DNA of 47,214 nt. Source: Azoarcus sp. (lineage in GTDB: Bacteria; Pseudomonadota; Gammaproteobacteria; Burkholderiales; Rhodocyclaceae). The stretch lies in contig JALNWS010000002.1 of NCBI GenBank assembly GCA_023230755.1, forward strand, positions 1-47,214. The letters are read 5' to 3'. Of this stretch, positions 15,624-22,826 are shown piece after piece. A model generated the notes under the pieces. The model did not search any database. It was not told the origin of the DNA and was given only the letters and a program-made list of their open reading frames with translations. The translations under genes and the position numbers were made by a program. Position 1 is the first letter of the stretch. Each line of letters starts with the position of its first letter.

Positions 15624-17441
15624 ATGAGCCAAACTGATGAACCCGCGGGCTTTGATGCCAAGTCTTTCCTCCGCAATCTGACGGAGGAGCCCGGCGTTTA
15701 CAGGATGATCGGCGTCGACGACAAGGTGCTGTACGTCGGCAAGGCGAAGAACCTCAAGCGCCGTGTCTCAAGCTATTTTCAGCGCAATCTTTCGAGCCCG
15801 CGTATCGCCATGATGGTCGCGCAGATCGTTCGCGTCGATGTGACCTCAACCCGCTCCGAAGCCGAGGCCTTGATTCTCGAGAACAACCTCATCAAGAGTC
15901 TGGCGCCGCGCTACAACATTCTTTTTCGCGACGACAAGACCTACCCGTATATCGAGTTGTCTGCTGACGAGTTCCCGCGCCTGGCCTACCATCGCGGCGC
16001 CTTTACCAAGGGCGCCCGCTACTTCGGGCCGTTTCCCAACGCCTATGCGGTGCGCGAGAGCATCCATCTGTTGCAGAAAACGTTTCAGCTGCGCACCTGC
16101 GAGAATTCCGTATTCCAGAACCGTTCGCGCCCCTGTCTGCTGAATCAGATCAAACGCTGCACCGGTCCCTGTGTCGGTCTGATCGACAAGACCGACTATG
16201 AGGCCGACGTCAGGCTCGCGAGCCGTTTTCTCGACGGCCGCGCGAGTGAGGTAATCGACGACCTCACTGCGCGAATGCAGGCCGCTTCGGACAGGCTGGC
16301 CTTCGAGGAGGCTGCTGCCTGTCGGGACCAGGTACGGGTGCTTCAGGCCGTGCTTCACCGGCAGTTCGTCGACAGCCGCAAGGACGAGGATGTCGATATC
16401 CTGGCCGGGGTGGAAGAAGACGGTCTGACCTGCATCAACATTGCGATGATTCGGGGCGGACGCCATCTCGGAGACCGTCCGCAGTTCCCGTCCGGTGCGA
16501 CCGTGTCCGGTGCGCTTGACGGCCTGCTCGCCTTTGTCGAACAGCACTACACCGAGCACCCCATTCCGCCTCGCATTCTGGTGAACCTCGACGTACAGAG
16601 CGTGAAGGACACGCTCGCAGAAATCACTGATCGACCGCAAGGCGTGGTCGCGCCGCGCTATGCGGCAGAAAAGGCGTGGATGGAGATGGCCGAGAAGAAC
16701 GCCCATCTCGCCATACAGGGACGCGCACGTGATGCTGGACGAATCGAACAGCGGCTCGATGCCTTGCGCGACGCGCTCGATCTGGCCGAGGCGCCACATC
16801 GCATCGAGTGTTTCGACATCAGCCACACCATGGGCGAGGCCACCGTTGCGTCCTGCGTGGTGTGCGAGGCCGGCGCGATGAAACATTCGGCCTATCGGCG
16901 CTACAACATTGAAGGTATTACCCCCGGTGACGATTTCGCGGCCATGCGCCAGGTGCTCGAACGCCGTTACGGCAAGGTCGCTGCAGGGGAGGGTGTATGT
17001 CCCGAACTGATCCTGATCGATGGAGGCAAGGGACAGGTCAGTGCCGCAGCAGCGATCCTTGCAGAAGTCGGGCTGGAGTCGGTATCGATGGTCGGCGTGG
17101 CCAAAGGGGAGGGCCGCAAGGCCGGGCTTGAGACCCTGATCTTCGCCGACGGGCGCGAGGGCCTTGCACTGGGAGGCGCGTCGTCGGCCCTGCATCTCAT
17201 CATCGAAATTCGCGACGAGGCGCACCGCTTTGCCATCACAGGTCACCGTGCACGTCGCGGCAAGGCCCGTATCGGGTCCAAACTGGACGATATCCCGGGC
17301 GTCGGTCCTGCCCGGCGACGCAACCTGCTTGCCGCCTTTGGCGGGCTGGACGGGGTGCGAAATGCGACCATTGAGGACCTGTGCCGGGCCGATGGCATCA
17401 GCCGTGCGCTTGCCGAACAGATATACTCGGCCTTGCACTGA
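15624..17441 (+). CDS. uvrC: Excinuclease ABC subunit C
   Basis: 605 residues (E. coli 610). Makes both incisions around a UvrAB-marked DNA lesion. The N-terminal GIY-YIG nuclease domain begins EEPGVYRM, with LYVGKAKNLKRRV at about residues 32-44, and makes the 3' cut. The UVR (UvrB-binding) motif lies near 205-240 (EVIDDLTARMQAASDRLAFEEAA). The RNase-H-like domain that makes the 5' cut contains IECFDISHTMGE and LILIDGGKGQ. The C-terminal tandem helix-hairpin-helix is DIPGVGPARRRNLLAAFGG. The frame is open 12 codons upstream, but MSQTDEP at 15624 is the natural start; the ribosome site is weak. pgsA follows after 26 bases, the usual proteobacterial pairing. Confidence 0.97.
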   Translation: MSQTDEPAGFDAKSFLRNLTEEPGVYRMIGVDDKVLYVGKAKNLKRRVSSYFQRNLSSPRIAMMVAQIVRVDVTSTRSEAEALILENNLIKSLAPRYNILFRDDKTYPYIELSADEFPRLAYHRGAFTKGARYFGPFPNAYAVRESIHLLQKTFQLRTCENSVFQNRSRPCLLNQIKRCTGPCVGLIDKTDYEADVRLASRFLDGRASEVIDDLTARMQAASDRLAFEEAAACRDQVRVLQAVLHRQFVDSRKDEDVDILAGVEEDGLTCINIAMIRGGRHLGDRPQFPSGATVSGALDGLLAFVEQHYTEHPIPPRILVNLDVQSVKDTLAEITDRPQGVVAPRYAAEKAWMEMAEKNAHLAIQGRARDAGRIEQRLDALRDALDLAEAPHRIECFDISHTMGEATVASCVVCEAGAMKHSAYRRYNIEGITPGDDFAAMRQVLERRYGKVAAGEGVCPELILIDGGKGQVSAAAAILAEVGLESVSMVGVAKGEGRKAGLETLIFADGREGLALGGASSALHLIIEIRDEAHRFAITGHRARRGKARIGSKLDDIPGVGPARRRNLLAAFGGLDGVRNATIEDLCRADGISRALAEQIYSALH

Positions 17442-17467
17442 CAATAAGGGCGAAAACGCCGCTCCGC

Positions 17468-18043
17468 ATGCCTCTCAATATTCCCAACACCCTTACTTGG
17501 GCACGTATCGCCATGATTCCGCTTTTCGTCGGGGTTTTCTACCTGCCCGACGCGTGGATGAGCCCTGCGCACAAGAATCTTTTCGGTACCGGGATCTTTG
17601 TCCTTGCCGCAGTCACCGACTGGTTCGATGGTTATCTCGCGCGGGTGCTTCAGCAGACCTCTGCCTTTGGCGCTTTTCTCGATCCGGTTGCGGACAAACT
17701 GATGGTGGCGGCTGCGCTCATTCTTCTGGTCCAGCTTGCCAGGGTCGATGCGATCATTGCCGTCATCATCATCGGCCGCGAAATCACGATTTCGGCCCTG
17801 CGCGAATGGATGGCACGGGTCGGTGAATCCGCGAGTGTCGCGGTGGCCTACATCGGCAAACTGAAAACGGCTGCACAGATGACAGCCATTCCCTTGCTGC
17901 TATACAATGCGCCCCTGTCGTCAATTGACCTTCGCTTCGTGGGTAGTGTTCTGATCTACGTGGCGGCGGCTCTTACGCTCTGGTCGATGGGGTATTACCT
18001 CCGTCGTGCCATGCCGAAGCTGGCAAGGTATATGGATCAGTAA
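17468..18043 (+). CDS. pgsA: CDP-diacylglycerol-glycerol-3-phosphate 3-phosphatidyltransferase
   Basis: 191-residue integral membrane enzyme that makes phosphatidylglycerol phosphate from CDP-diacylglycerol, the committed step to phosphatidylglycerol and cardiolipin. The CDP-alcohol phosphotransferase signature D-x2-DG-x2-AR-x8-G-x3-D-x3-D is complete (DWFDGYLAR, then G-AFL-D-PVA-D) at about residues 56-82. Several hydrophobic helices surround it. The ATG at 17468 (MPLNIPNTLTWARI) is the standard PgsA opening, although the frame is open further upstream. It follows uvrC and is itself followed by a tRNA cluster, as in E. coli (uvrC-pgsA-glyW-cysT-leuZ). Confidence 0.96.
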   Translation: MPLNIPNTLTWARIAMIPLFVGVFYLPDAWMSPAHKNLFGTGIFVLAAVTDWFDGYLARVLQQTSAFGAFLDPVADKLMVAAALILLVQLARVDAIIAVIIIGREITISALREWMARVGESASVAVAYIGKLKTAAQMTAIPLLLYNAPLSSIDLRFVGSVLIYVAAALTLWSMGYYLRRAMPKLARYMDQ

Positions 18044-18062
18044 GAGATTTTCAAAAAAAAGC

Positions 18063-18090
18063 TTGACGCAGTTTAAAAGACGTCTATAAT
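18063..18090 (+). promoter_or_regulatory. Strong sigma-70 promoter for the tRNA cluster
   Basis: TTGACG (18063-18068), a 16-base spacer and a perfect TATAAT (18085-18090), 15 bases before the first tRNA-Gly. The A/T-rich stretch just upstream (about 18044-18060, with eight consecutive A) looks like an UP element, as expected for a stable-RNA promoter. Confidence 0.85.
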
Positions 18091-18105
18091 GGCGGTCTTT
18101 CGAGA

Positions 18106-18181
18106 GCGGCAGTAGCTCAGTTGGTAGAGCGATACCTTGCCAAGGTATAGGTCGAGAGTTCGAGACTCTTCTGCCGCTCCA
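18106..18181 (+). tRNA. tRNA-Gly (anticodon GCC), copy 1
   Basis: 76 bases. The acceptor stem GCGGCAG pairs with CTGCCGC. The D arm AGCTCAGTTGGTAGAGC, anticodon loop CTTGCCAAG (GCC) and T arm with GTTCGAGAC are all present. The 3' CCA is encoded. It reads GGC and GGT codons. First gene after the strong promoter at 18063-18090. Confidence 0.97.
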
Positions 18182-18190
18182 AAGAATTTT

Positions 18191-18212
18191 GAATCAGGAT
18201 TTATCCTGATTC
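18191..18212 (+). other. Hairpin between tRNA-Gly and tRNA-Cys
   Basis: GAATCAGGA (18191-18199) and TCCTGATTC (18204-18212) form a perfect 9-base stem with a TTTA loop. There is no T-run after it, so it is more likely a processing or stability element of the polycistronic tRNA precursor than a terminator. Confidence 0.55.
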
Positions 18213-18245
18213 GTGGCGACGAAAGGTTGCCGACCAGGAATTAAA

Positions 18246-18319
18246 GGCGCGATAGCAAAGCGGTTATGCACCGGATTGCAAATCCGTGTAGGTCGGTTCG
18301 ACTCCGGCTCGCGCCTCCA
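18246..18319 (+). tRNA. tRNA-Cys (anticodon GCA)
   Basis: 74 bases. The acceptor stem GGCGCGA is closed by TCGCGCC, the anticodon loop ATTGCAAAT gives GCA, the T arm contains GGTTCGACTCC, and CCA is encoded. It sits between two identical tRNA-Gly genes in one transcript. Confidence 0.97.
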
Positions 18320-18337
18320 GGCTGTAAAGGTTTTAGA

Positions 18338-18413
18338 GCGGCAGTAGCTCAGTTGGTAGAGCGATACCTTGCCAAGGTATAGGTCGAGAGTTCGAGACTC
18401 TTCTGCCGCTCCA
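18338..18413 (+). tRNA. tRNA-Gly (anticodon GCC), copy 2
   Basis: Identical over all 76 bases to copy 1, with encoded CCA. It is the last gene of the tRNA transcript, with a strong terminator starting 9 bases downstream. In E. coli this third position is occupied by tRNA-Leu. Confidence 0.97.
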
Positions 18414-18421
18414 GTATGCAG

Positions 18422-18456
18422 AACCGGACAAGTGATTCACACTTGTCCGGTTTTTT
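18422..18456 (+). terminator. Strong intrinsic terminator of the tRNA cluster
   Basis: AACCGGACAAGTG (18422-18434) pairs perfectly over 13 bases with CACTTGTCCGGTT (18440-18452) around a 5-base loop, followed by a T-run (18451-18456). It ends the tRNA transcript before the phosphodiesterase gene, whose GGAGGT ribosome site starts at 18463. Confidence 0.93.
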
Positions 18457-18475
18457 GCATTTGGAGGTCTGCCCG

Positions 18476-19654
18476 ATGCCGCATCCACCCTTTCAGTTGC
18501 CTCGCGGTGCCGTGCTCCCTGATTTCGGCAATGGCGGCATCTTCGGACTTGCTCGCAACCTTGCCTGCTGGCTGCGCCACGAGGCGTCTCCGCCTGAGCA
18601 ATCCGGACTTCGACTGGAAGGCAACGGGCCGGTCGTCCTCTTGGTCATCGACGGTCTCGGCGATGCGTTTCTTCAGCGTCACGGGCAAGGCAGCACGATT
18701 CTGCGTTACCGTCAGCGGCGGCTCACCTCCGTTTTTCCGAGTACCACAGCGAGCGCAGTCACAACGCTCCTCACAGGCCTCTCGCCTGCGCGGCATGGGC
18801 TGACCGGCTGGTTCATGCATGATCGTCGCTTTGGCGGTGTCATTGCCCCTTTGCCGCTCTACCGTCGTGGCGCAGGGGCGCTGCTAAGTCCGGCGCTGAC
18901 CCCGCGTCTCTTTCCATACGACGGAATGTTCCGGCGCAGCAAGGTCGCCGCCACGATGATCTCGCCACAGGACATCGCCTGGTCACCATTCTCACGTCGA
19001 CATGGTCGCGGGGCCGAGCTCCGGGGCTATTCACGTCCGGACGCCTTCGTGCCTGCCATTCTCGAGGCCGCATCGCAGCCGGGCAGCGCAAGACGGTTCA
19101 TCCACGCTTATTACCCGCGCTTCGATGCGATCTGCCATCACTATGGCGCTCACTCGGCAAAGGCGATCTCGGAGTTTGCCCGCATCGACAGCTTCTTCGA
19201 CCAACTCCTCAAGGGCCTCGCAGGTCGCGGGGCCAGCGTGATTCTGACGGCTGACCATGGTTTCATCGACGCACCGGAGCGCCGACACCTTCGTCTGCAC
19301 CAATTGCCAAAGCTCAAGGCAATGCTCGATTCACCTCTGGCGGGCGAGCGGCGAGTGGTGTTCTGCCGTGTACGACCAGGCGCTGAACCCGATTTCGAGG
19401 CACTGGCGCACGAGCAGCTTAGGGGCAGGGCGGTTGTCCAGCCTTCGGCGCGATTGGTTGAAGCGGGCTTCTTTGGTCCCGGCCCGGTCAATCCACGGCT
19501 CGCAGAACGGTGCGGCACGCATGTTCTGCTGATGGAAGCTGGGTGGACACTCAGTGACCGCATGCCGCGCGAGCGACTGCACAGGATGGTCGGCGTCCAT
19601 GGCGGGCTGAGCGCGGACGAAATGTGGGTGCCGCTCGTGCACGTACAGCCCTGA
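18476..19654 (+). CDS. Alkaline-phosphatase-superfamily phosphodiesterase/nucleotide pyrophosphatase
   Basis: 392 residues. The ATG at 18476 follows GGAGGT by 7 bases; the longer frame would start inside the tRNA terminator and is rejected. Motifs of the type I phosphodiesterase/nucleotide pyrophosphatase branch are visible: the metal Asp in LLVIDGLGDAFL, the Thr nucleophile in FPSTTASAVTTLLTG, the Asp/His metal ligands in YYPRFDAICHHYG and TADHGFID, and a late VGVHGG. No signal peptide is evident, so it is probably cytoplasmic. It should hydrolyse a phosphodiester or phosphonate bond; the true substrate cannot be told. It stands alone behind the tRNA terminator and is followed by a small unknown gene. 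Confidence 0.72.
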   Translation: MPHPPFQLPRGAVLPDFGNGGIFGLARNLACWLRHEASPPEQSGLRLEGNGPVVLLVIDGLGDAFLQRHGQGSTILRYRQRRLTSVFPSTTASAVTTLLTGLSPARHGLTGWFMHDRRFGGVIAPLPLYRRGAGALLSPALTPRLFPYDGMFRRSKVAATMISPQDIAWSPFSRRHGRGAELRGYSRPDAFVPAILEAASQPGSARRFIHAYYPRFDAICHHYGAHSAKAISEFARIDSFFDQLLKGLAGRGASVILTADHGFIDAPERRHLRLHQLPKLKAMLDSPLAGERRVVFCRVRPGAEPDFEALAHEQLRGRAVVQPSARLVEAGFFGPGPVNPRLAERCGTHVLLMEAGWTLSDRMPRERLHRMVGVHGGLSADEMWVPLVHVQP

Positions 19655-19734
19655 ACTGTCACCACCGTGTCAAACGTTCTTCATCGGGGAGTCATGAGCC
19701 ATTTCTATCCTGCAAGCTGAAACAGGAGGCAGAT

Positions 19735-19950
19735 ATGGCTGGGAAAGCAGCAAGAAAGCACGGGCTGATCATGCGTCATGACAATGATCGCGATATCGGT
19801 TGGCTGGAAAGGGCGCTTTGGCAGCTGGAGGCTGATTGGGGGCCTCTGACGGGGGTCGGCGGGCCGCTGTGCTTTGTTGTGGACGAGTGTTCAGACGTCG
19901 CCGCAAATTTCAGTGCAGATCCTCATCTGGCGGAACTGGCAACACAATGA
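19735..19950 (+). CDS. Hypothetical small acidic protein (71 residues)
   Basis: Not recognised. The ATG at 19735 has a near-ideal AGGAGG five bases upstream (19724-19729), the main reason to believe it. The protein begins with a basic head (MAGKAARKHGLIMRHD), then has an amphipathic stretch with four Trp overall (WLERALWQLEADWG) and an acidic C-terminus with two Cys. No membrane segment or known motif is visible. Its last 41 bases overlap the 3' end of the convergent DUF1178 gene. It could be a real small gene or a chance frame with a good ribosome site. Confidence 0.5.
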   Translation: MAGKAARKHGLIMRHDNDRDIGWLERALWQLEADWGPLTGVGGPLCFVVDECSDVAANFSADPHLAELATQ

Positions 19951-20350
19951 TGCCCTCATCGAGCAGTTCGCCCATTTCATCGCCGGAGGCCGCGCCACGT
20001 ATGCTTCGTGCTTCCACCTCGCCGCGATGGATACGACGCGCCTCCTCCGGGAAGCGCTCACCGACGTCCTCGGCCTGACGCGCAAGTTGCCGTATTGAGG
20101 CCAGGAGCAGCGCCGCTTGCTCACTCCCGAGCGGGGGCGCCGGCGCCCTTGTGGCCGCGACCGGCGCGGGAGGACTCATGGCGGTCCTTGTTTGCACATA
20201 GGGGGCGCTGGGTAGCCGGCGAACATCGTTGCTGCTGCAAATCGGGCAGGTAACCAGTTTGCGCTCGAGTTGCGACTCAAAGGCGGAGGCTGACGCAAAC
20301 CAGCCTTCAAAGCGATGTTGTTGAGCGCAGCAGAGGTCGATTACGATCAC
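19910..20350 (-). CDS. DUF1178 family protein
   Basis: 146 residues if started at the GTG at 20350 (MIVIDLCCAQQHRFEGWF), which matches the family opening; the frame is open further back but the extra residues look unrelated. It carries a zinc-ribbon-like set: CC near residue 6 and CPICSS near residue 37, followed by VRRLPSAPYV. The middle is Ala/Pro-rich, and the conserved C-terminal part (EEARRIHRGE, SIRGAAS, EMGELLDEGI) is complete. DUF1178 is widespread in alpha- and betaproteobacteria with no known function. It lies 109 bases downstream of the dnaJ-like gene on the same strand. Confidence 0.82.
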   Translation of the reverse strand: MIVIDLCCAQQHRFEGWFASASAFESQLERKLVTCPICSSNDVRRLPSAPYVQTRTAMSPPAPVAATRAPAPPLGSEQAALLLASIRQLARQAEDVGERFPEEARRIHRGEVEARSIRGAASGDEMGELLDEGIIVLPVPPDEDLH

Positions 20351-20459
20351 GTTGAAATCTTCTTGGGGAGCTGACGGAGGCGGTGTTTGCGGGCGGTCCT
20401 GGAAGAGGGCAGATGTCACCACGGATTGACCGAAACGGCACGCAAGCAGCGCGCCATGA

Positions 20460-21473
20460 TCATGGTAGCCACTTGCGTTGCCATGCATCCAATGATGGCA
20501 CATTGCGGGCGAGATCGTGCTCCACTTCTTCCGCCAGGCGGCGAAACAGCGCGCACAGTTCCGGGCTGGGTTCATCCGGGAACTGCGGTTCAAGCGTTAT
20601 GCGGAGTGCTCCTGCCTGCCTTTTTCCGCGCGCAGGTACGCCCGCGCCTTCCAGTCTGATCTCCCTGGCAACAGCCGTCCCCGGCGCGATGTCGATCTGA
20701 AGCCGCCCGCCCGGCAACGGGACCTCCAGTTTGCCACCCGCCAGCATCCGGAACGCACTGACCGGGCGCCTGAGTAACAGGTCCCTCCCTTCGAGAGCGA
20801 ACAGCGGGTGAGGCGCAATTCGTATGCGCAAGCGAAGATCGCCGGGCAGCATGGCCGCGTCGGACGAAGGCTCGCCTTCTCCTTCGAGGCGCAGCTCCTC
20901 GCCCGGCAACATCCCACGCGGAATACGCACCGAGAGCGTTCTCCGCCCGCCGACCTTTCCCGAACCGTCGCATTCACCGCAGATGGCACGCTTGGAGTAA
21001 CCGCGACCATCACAGTCGGTGCAAGCCGCAAGTCCGGAACCCGAGCGGATGCGCCCTGACCCATGACACGAGGTGCACAGGCGGCCATGCGCGAGCTCGA
21101 TCGTCCCGCAACCGTCACACGCTTCGCACGAATCCTGTGACTCGATCCAGACCGACTTCTCACCGCCATGGAAGACCTCTTCAAGACTCAGTTCGAGGTC
21201 CTGAAAATGATCGGCTGCGCGTGATTGCGCATGACCGGAAGGGGGGGCTTCAGCATCGGGCTCGAATTCGTCATCATCCCGGTCGCCATCATGAAGCCCC
21301 ATCATGTGGACGTAGGCCGCACGCAGACGCTTGAAGGTCTCGAGTGCTTCCGGTGCTGCGTTACGGTCAGGGTGCCATTGCATCGCAAGGCGTCGAAAGG
21401 CCTTTTTGATGCTGACCGCGTCCGCATCGGCCGCAATGCCGAGCATGTCGTGCGCTGCGAGACCCTTCAGCAT
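20460..21473 (-). CDS. DnaJ-like co-chaperone with zinc-finger domain, no Gly/Phe linker
   Basis: 337 residues. The N-terminal J domain (residues about 5-62) has the HPD triad in MQWHPDRNA, so it should stimulate a DnaK-type Hsp70. The usual Gly/Phe-rich linker is missing; a short acidic stretch (DGDRDDDEFEPDAEA) joins J domain to core. Four Cys-x2-Cys-x-Gly-x-Gly-like zinc motifs follow at about 112-170: CEACDGCG, CTSCHGSG, CTDCDGRG and CGECDGSG. The two beta-barrel substrate domains come next. It is shorter than DnaJ (about 376) and the J domain is divergent, so it is probably a second, specialised J protein rather than the main DnaJ. No dnaK or grpE is nearby. Confidence 0.78.
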   Translation of the reverse strand: MLKGLAAHDMLGIAADADAVSIKKAFRRLAMQWHPDRNAAPEALETFKRLRAAYVHMMGLHDGDRDDDEFEPDAEAPPSGHAQSRAADHFQDLELSLEEVFHGGEKSVWIESQDSCEACDGCGTIELAHGRLCTSCHGSGRIRSGSGLAACTDCDGRGYSKRAICGECDGSGKVGGRRTLSVRIPRGMLPGEELRLEGEGEPSSDAAMLPGDLRLRIRIAPHPLFALEGRDLLLRRPVSAFRMLAGGKLEVPLPGGRLQIDIAPGTAVAREIRLEGAGVPARGKRQAGALRITLEPQFPDEPSPELCALFRRLAEEVEHDLARNVPSLDAWQRKWLP

Positions 21474-21578
21474 CGCCCGGTCATCCGTGTTGATGCAGTT
21501 CGCAAGCGATCCGTGCTGATGAGTCCATCGTGCCCGGGGCTGTGCAGCATGGTGCGAGTGTGCGAAAATCCGCGGCTC

Positions 21579-21663
21579 GCCCGGATGGTGAAATTGGTAT
21601 ACACAGCAGACTTAAAATCTGCCGCCGCATGGCTTACGGGTTCAAGTCCCGTTCCGGGCACCA
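21579..21663 (+). tRNA. tRNA-Leu (anticodon TAA)
   Basis: 85 bases, class II tRNA with a long variable arm. The acceptor GCCCGGA pairs with TCCGGGC, the discriminator is A and CCA is encoded. The anticodon loop CTTAAAA between GCAGA and TCTGC gives UAA, reading UUA/UUG. The T arm is GGGTTCAAGTCCC. It lies alone between the divergent dnaJ-like gene and the convergent minE. No convincing promoter was seen upstream. Confidence 0.96.
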
Positions 21664-21714
21664 GACGAATGTTCATGCCAGGAACACCGCGCGACGCTGC
21701 AGCCGCCCACGTGC

Positions 21715-21735
21715 GGCGGGTCTCAGCGACCCGCC
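21715..21735 (-). other. GC-rich hairpin over the minE stop codon
   Basis: GGCGGGTC (21715-21722) and GACCCGCC (21728-21735) form a perfect 8-base stem whose loop contains the minE stop. No T-run follows on the minus strand, so it may slow or terminate transcription with Rho, or protect the mRNA end, rather than act as a classical intrinsic terminator. Confidence 0.4.
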
Positions 21736-21983
21736 TCGGGCAGCACGATATTGACTTCCAGCACCTCGTAGTTGTCCTGCTTTTCGAGCTGAACCTTGAT
21801 GTCGTCGGGATTGACCGACACGTACTTCGAGATCACCTCGATCAGCTCACGCTGAAGTGCAGGCATGAAGTCGGGTTGAGCGGGTCCGCCGTTGCGCTCG
21901 TGAGCAATCAGCAGTGACAGCCGGTTCTTGGCAATCTCGGCTGTTTTCTTCTTTTCGCCAAACAGGCGGGCAAGCAGAGACAT
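21723..21983 (-). CDS. minE: Cell division topological specificity factor MinE
   Basis: 86 residues. MinE stimulates the MinD ATPase and drives the pole-to-pole Min oscillation that places the division septum at mid-cell. The N-terminal amphipathic membrane-targeting sequence MSLLARLFGEKKK, the anti-MinCD segment with KNRLSLLIAHER (about residues 19-30) and the C-terminal dimerisation domain (LQRELIEVISKYV, then VNIVLPE) are all present. It is the last gene of minC-minD-minE, starting one base after the minD stop. Confidence 0.97.
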   Translation of the reverse strand: MSLLARLFGEKKKTAEIAKNRLSLLIAHERNGGPAQPDFMPALQRELIEVISKYVSVNPDDIKVQLEKQDNYEVLEVNIVLPEAGR

Positions 21984-21984
21984 A

Positions 21985-22797
21985 TCACTTGCCTCCGAAA
22001 AGGCGCTTCATCAGCCCCGGTTTTTCATAGTTCACGAAACGCAGTTCACGGTCTTCACCGAGAAAGCGCCCGACTACGTCCGCATAGGCTTCGGCAACGT
22101 CCGAGCCCTTGAGGTGAATCGCAGGTGTTCCCTGGTTGGATGCGTGGAGTACGGATTCCGACTCGGGAATGACGCCGATCAAGGGCACGCGCAGCAGTTC
22201 CTGTACGTCCCTGTACGATAGCATCTCGCCGTCTTCGACGCGCTTGGCCGAGTAGCGCGTGACCAGAAGGTGCTCCTTGACCGGCTCGCCGCCTTCGCGG
22301 GCACGCTTCGACTTCGACTGCAGGATGCCGAGGATGCGGTCCGAGTCACGAACCGAAGAGACTTCCGGGTTGGTGGTGACGATGGCTTCGTCGGCAAAGG
22401 TCAGGGCCATCACGGCGCCACGTTCGATACCCGCAGGAGAATCGCAGACTACATACTCAAAGCCCATGTGCTCGAGATCGTGCAACACCTTCTCAACCCC
22501 TTCCTCGGTCAGTGCATCCTTGTCGCGCGTCTGCGAGGCAGGAAGAATGAAGAGGTTTTCGCAGTGGCGATCCTTGATCAGTGCCTGGTTGAGTTTGGCT
22601 TCGCCATTGACCACGTTTACGAGGTCATACACGACGCGGCGCTCGCAGCCCATGATGAGATCGAGGTTGCGCAGGCCGACGTCGAAGTCGATCACGGCCG
22701 TCTTGAAGCCGCGCAGGGCCAGTCCTGACGAGAATGCAGCGCTGGTGGTGGTTTTCCCAACGCCGCCCTTGCCAGACGTAATGACGATGACTTTCAC
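21985..22797 (-). CDS. minD: Septum site-determining protein MinD
   Basis: 270-residue ParA/MinD-family ATPase that binds the membrane as an ATP dimer and recruits MinC and MinE. The deviant Walker A is KGGVGKTTTSAA (residues about 10-21), the switch I region is DFDVGLRNLD, and switch II with Walker B is YVVCDSPAGIE. The C-terminal amphipathic membrane-binding helix is YEKPGLMKRLFGGK. The start is MKVIVITSGKGGVG. It lies 29 bases downstream of minC and one base before minE. Confidence 0.98.
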   Translation of the reverse strand: MKVIVITSGKGGVGKTTTSAAFSSGLALRGFKTAVIDFDVGLRNLDLIMGCERRVVYDLVNVVNGEAKLNQALIKDRHCENLFILPASQTRDKDALTEEGVEKVLHDLEHMGFEYVVCDSPAGIERGAVMALTFADEAIVTTNPEVSSVRDSDRILGILQSKSKRAREGGEPVKEHLLVTRYSAKRVEDGEMLSYRDVQELLRVPLIGVIPESESVLHASNQGTPAIHLKGSDVAEAYADVVGRFLGEDRELRFVNYEKPGLMKRLFGGK

Positions 22798-22826
22798 TTT
22801 TTCCCCTTGAATGTATGTATGCCGCT

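Larger units (their letters stand above)
18103..18413 (+). repeat. 79-base direct repeat carrying the two tRNA-Gly genes
   Basis: Bases 18103-18181 and 18335-18413 are identical by reading, including three bases ahead of each tRNA-Gly. Identity stops immediately outside. This is a gene duplication flanking tRNA-Cys. Confidence 0.85.

Noticed and set aside
15846..17444. Long minus-strand open frame (532 codons) opposite uvrC
   Set aside because: Antisense to an intact, well-conserved uvrC; no ribosome site or family resemblance.
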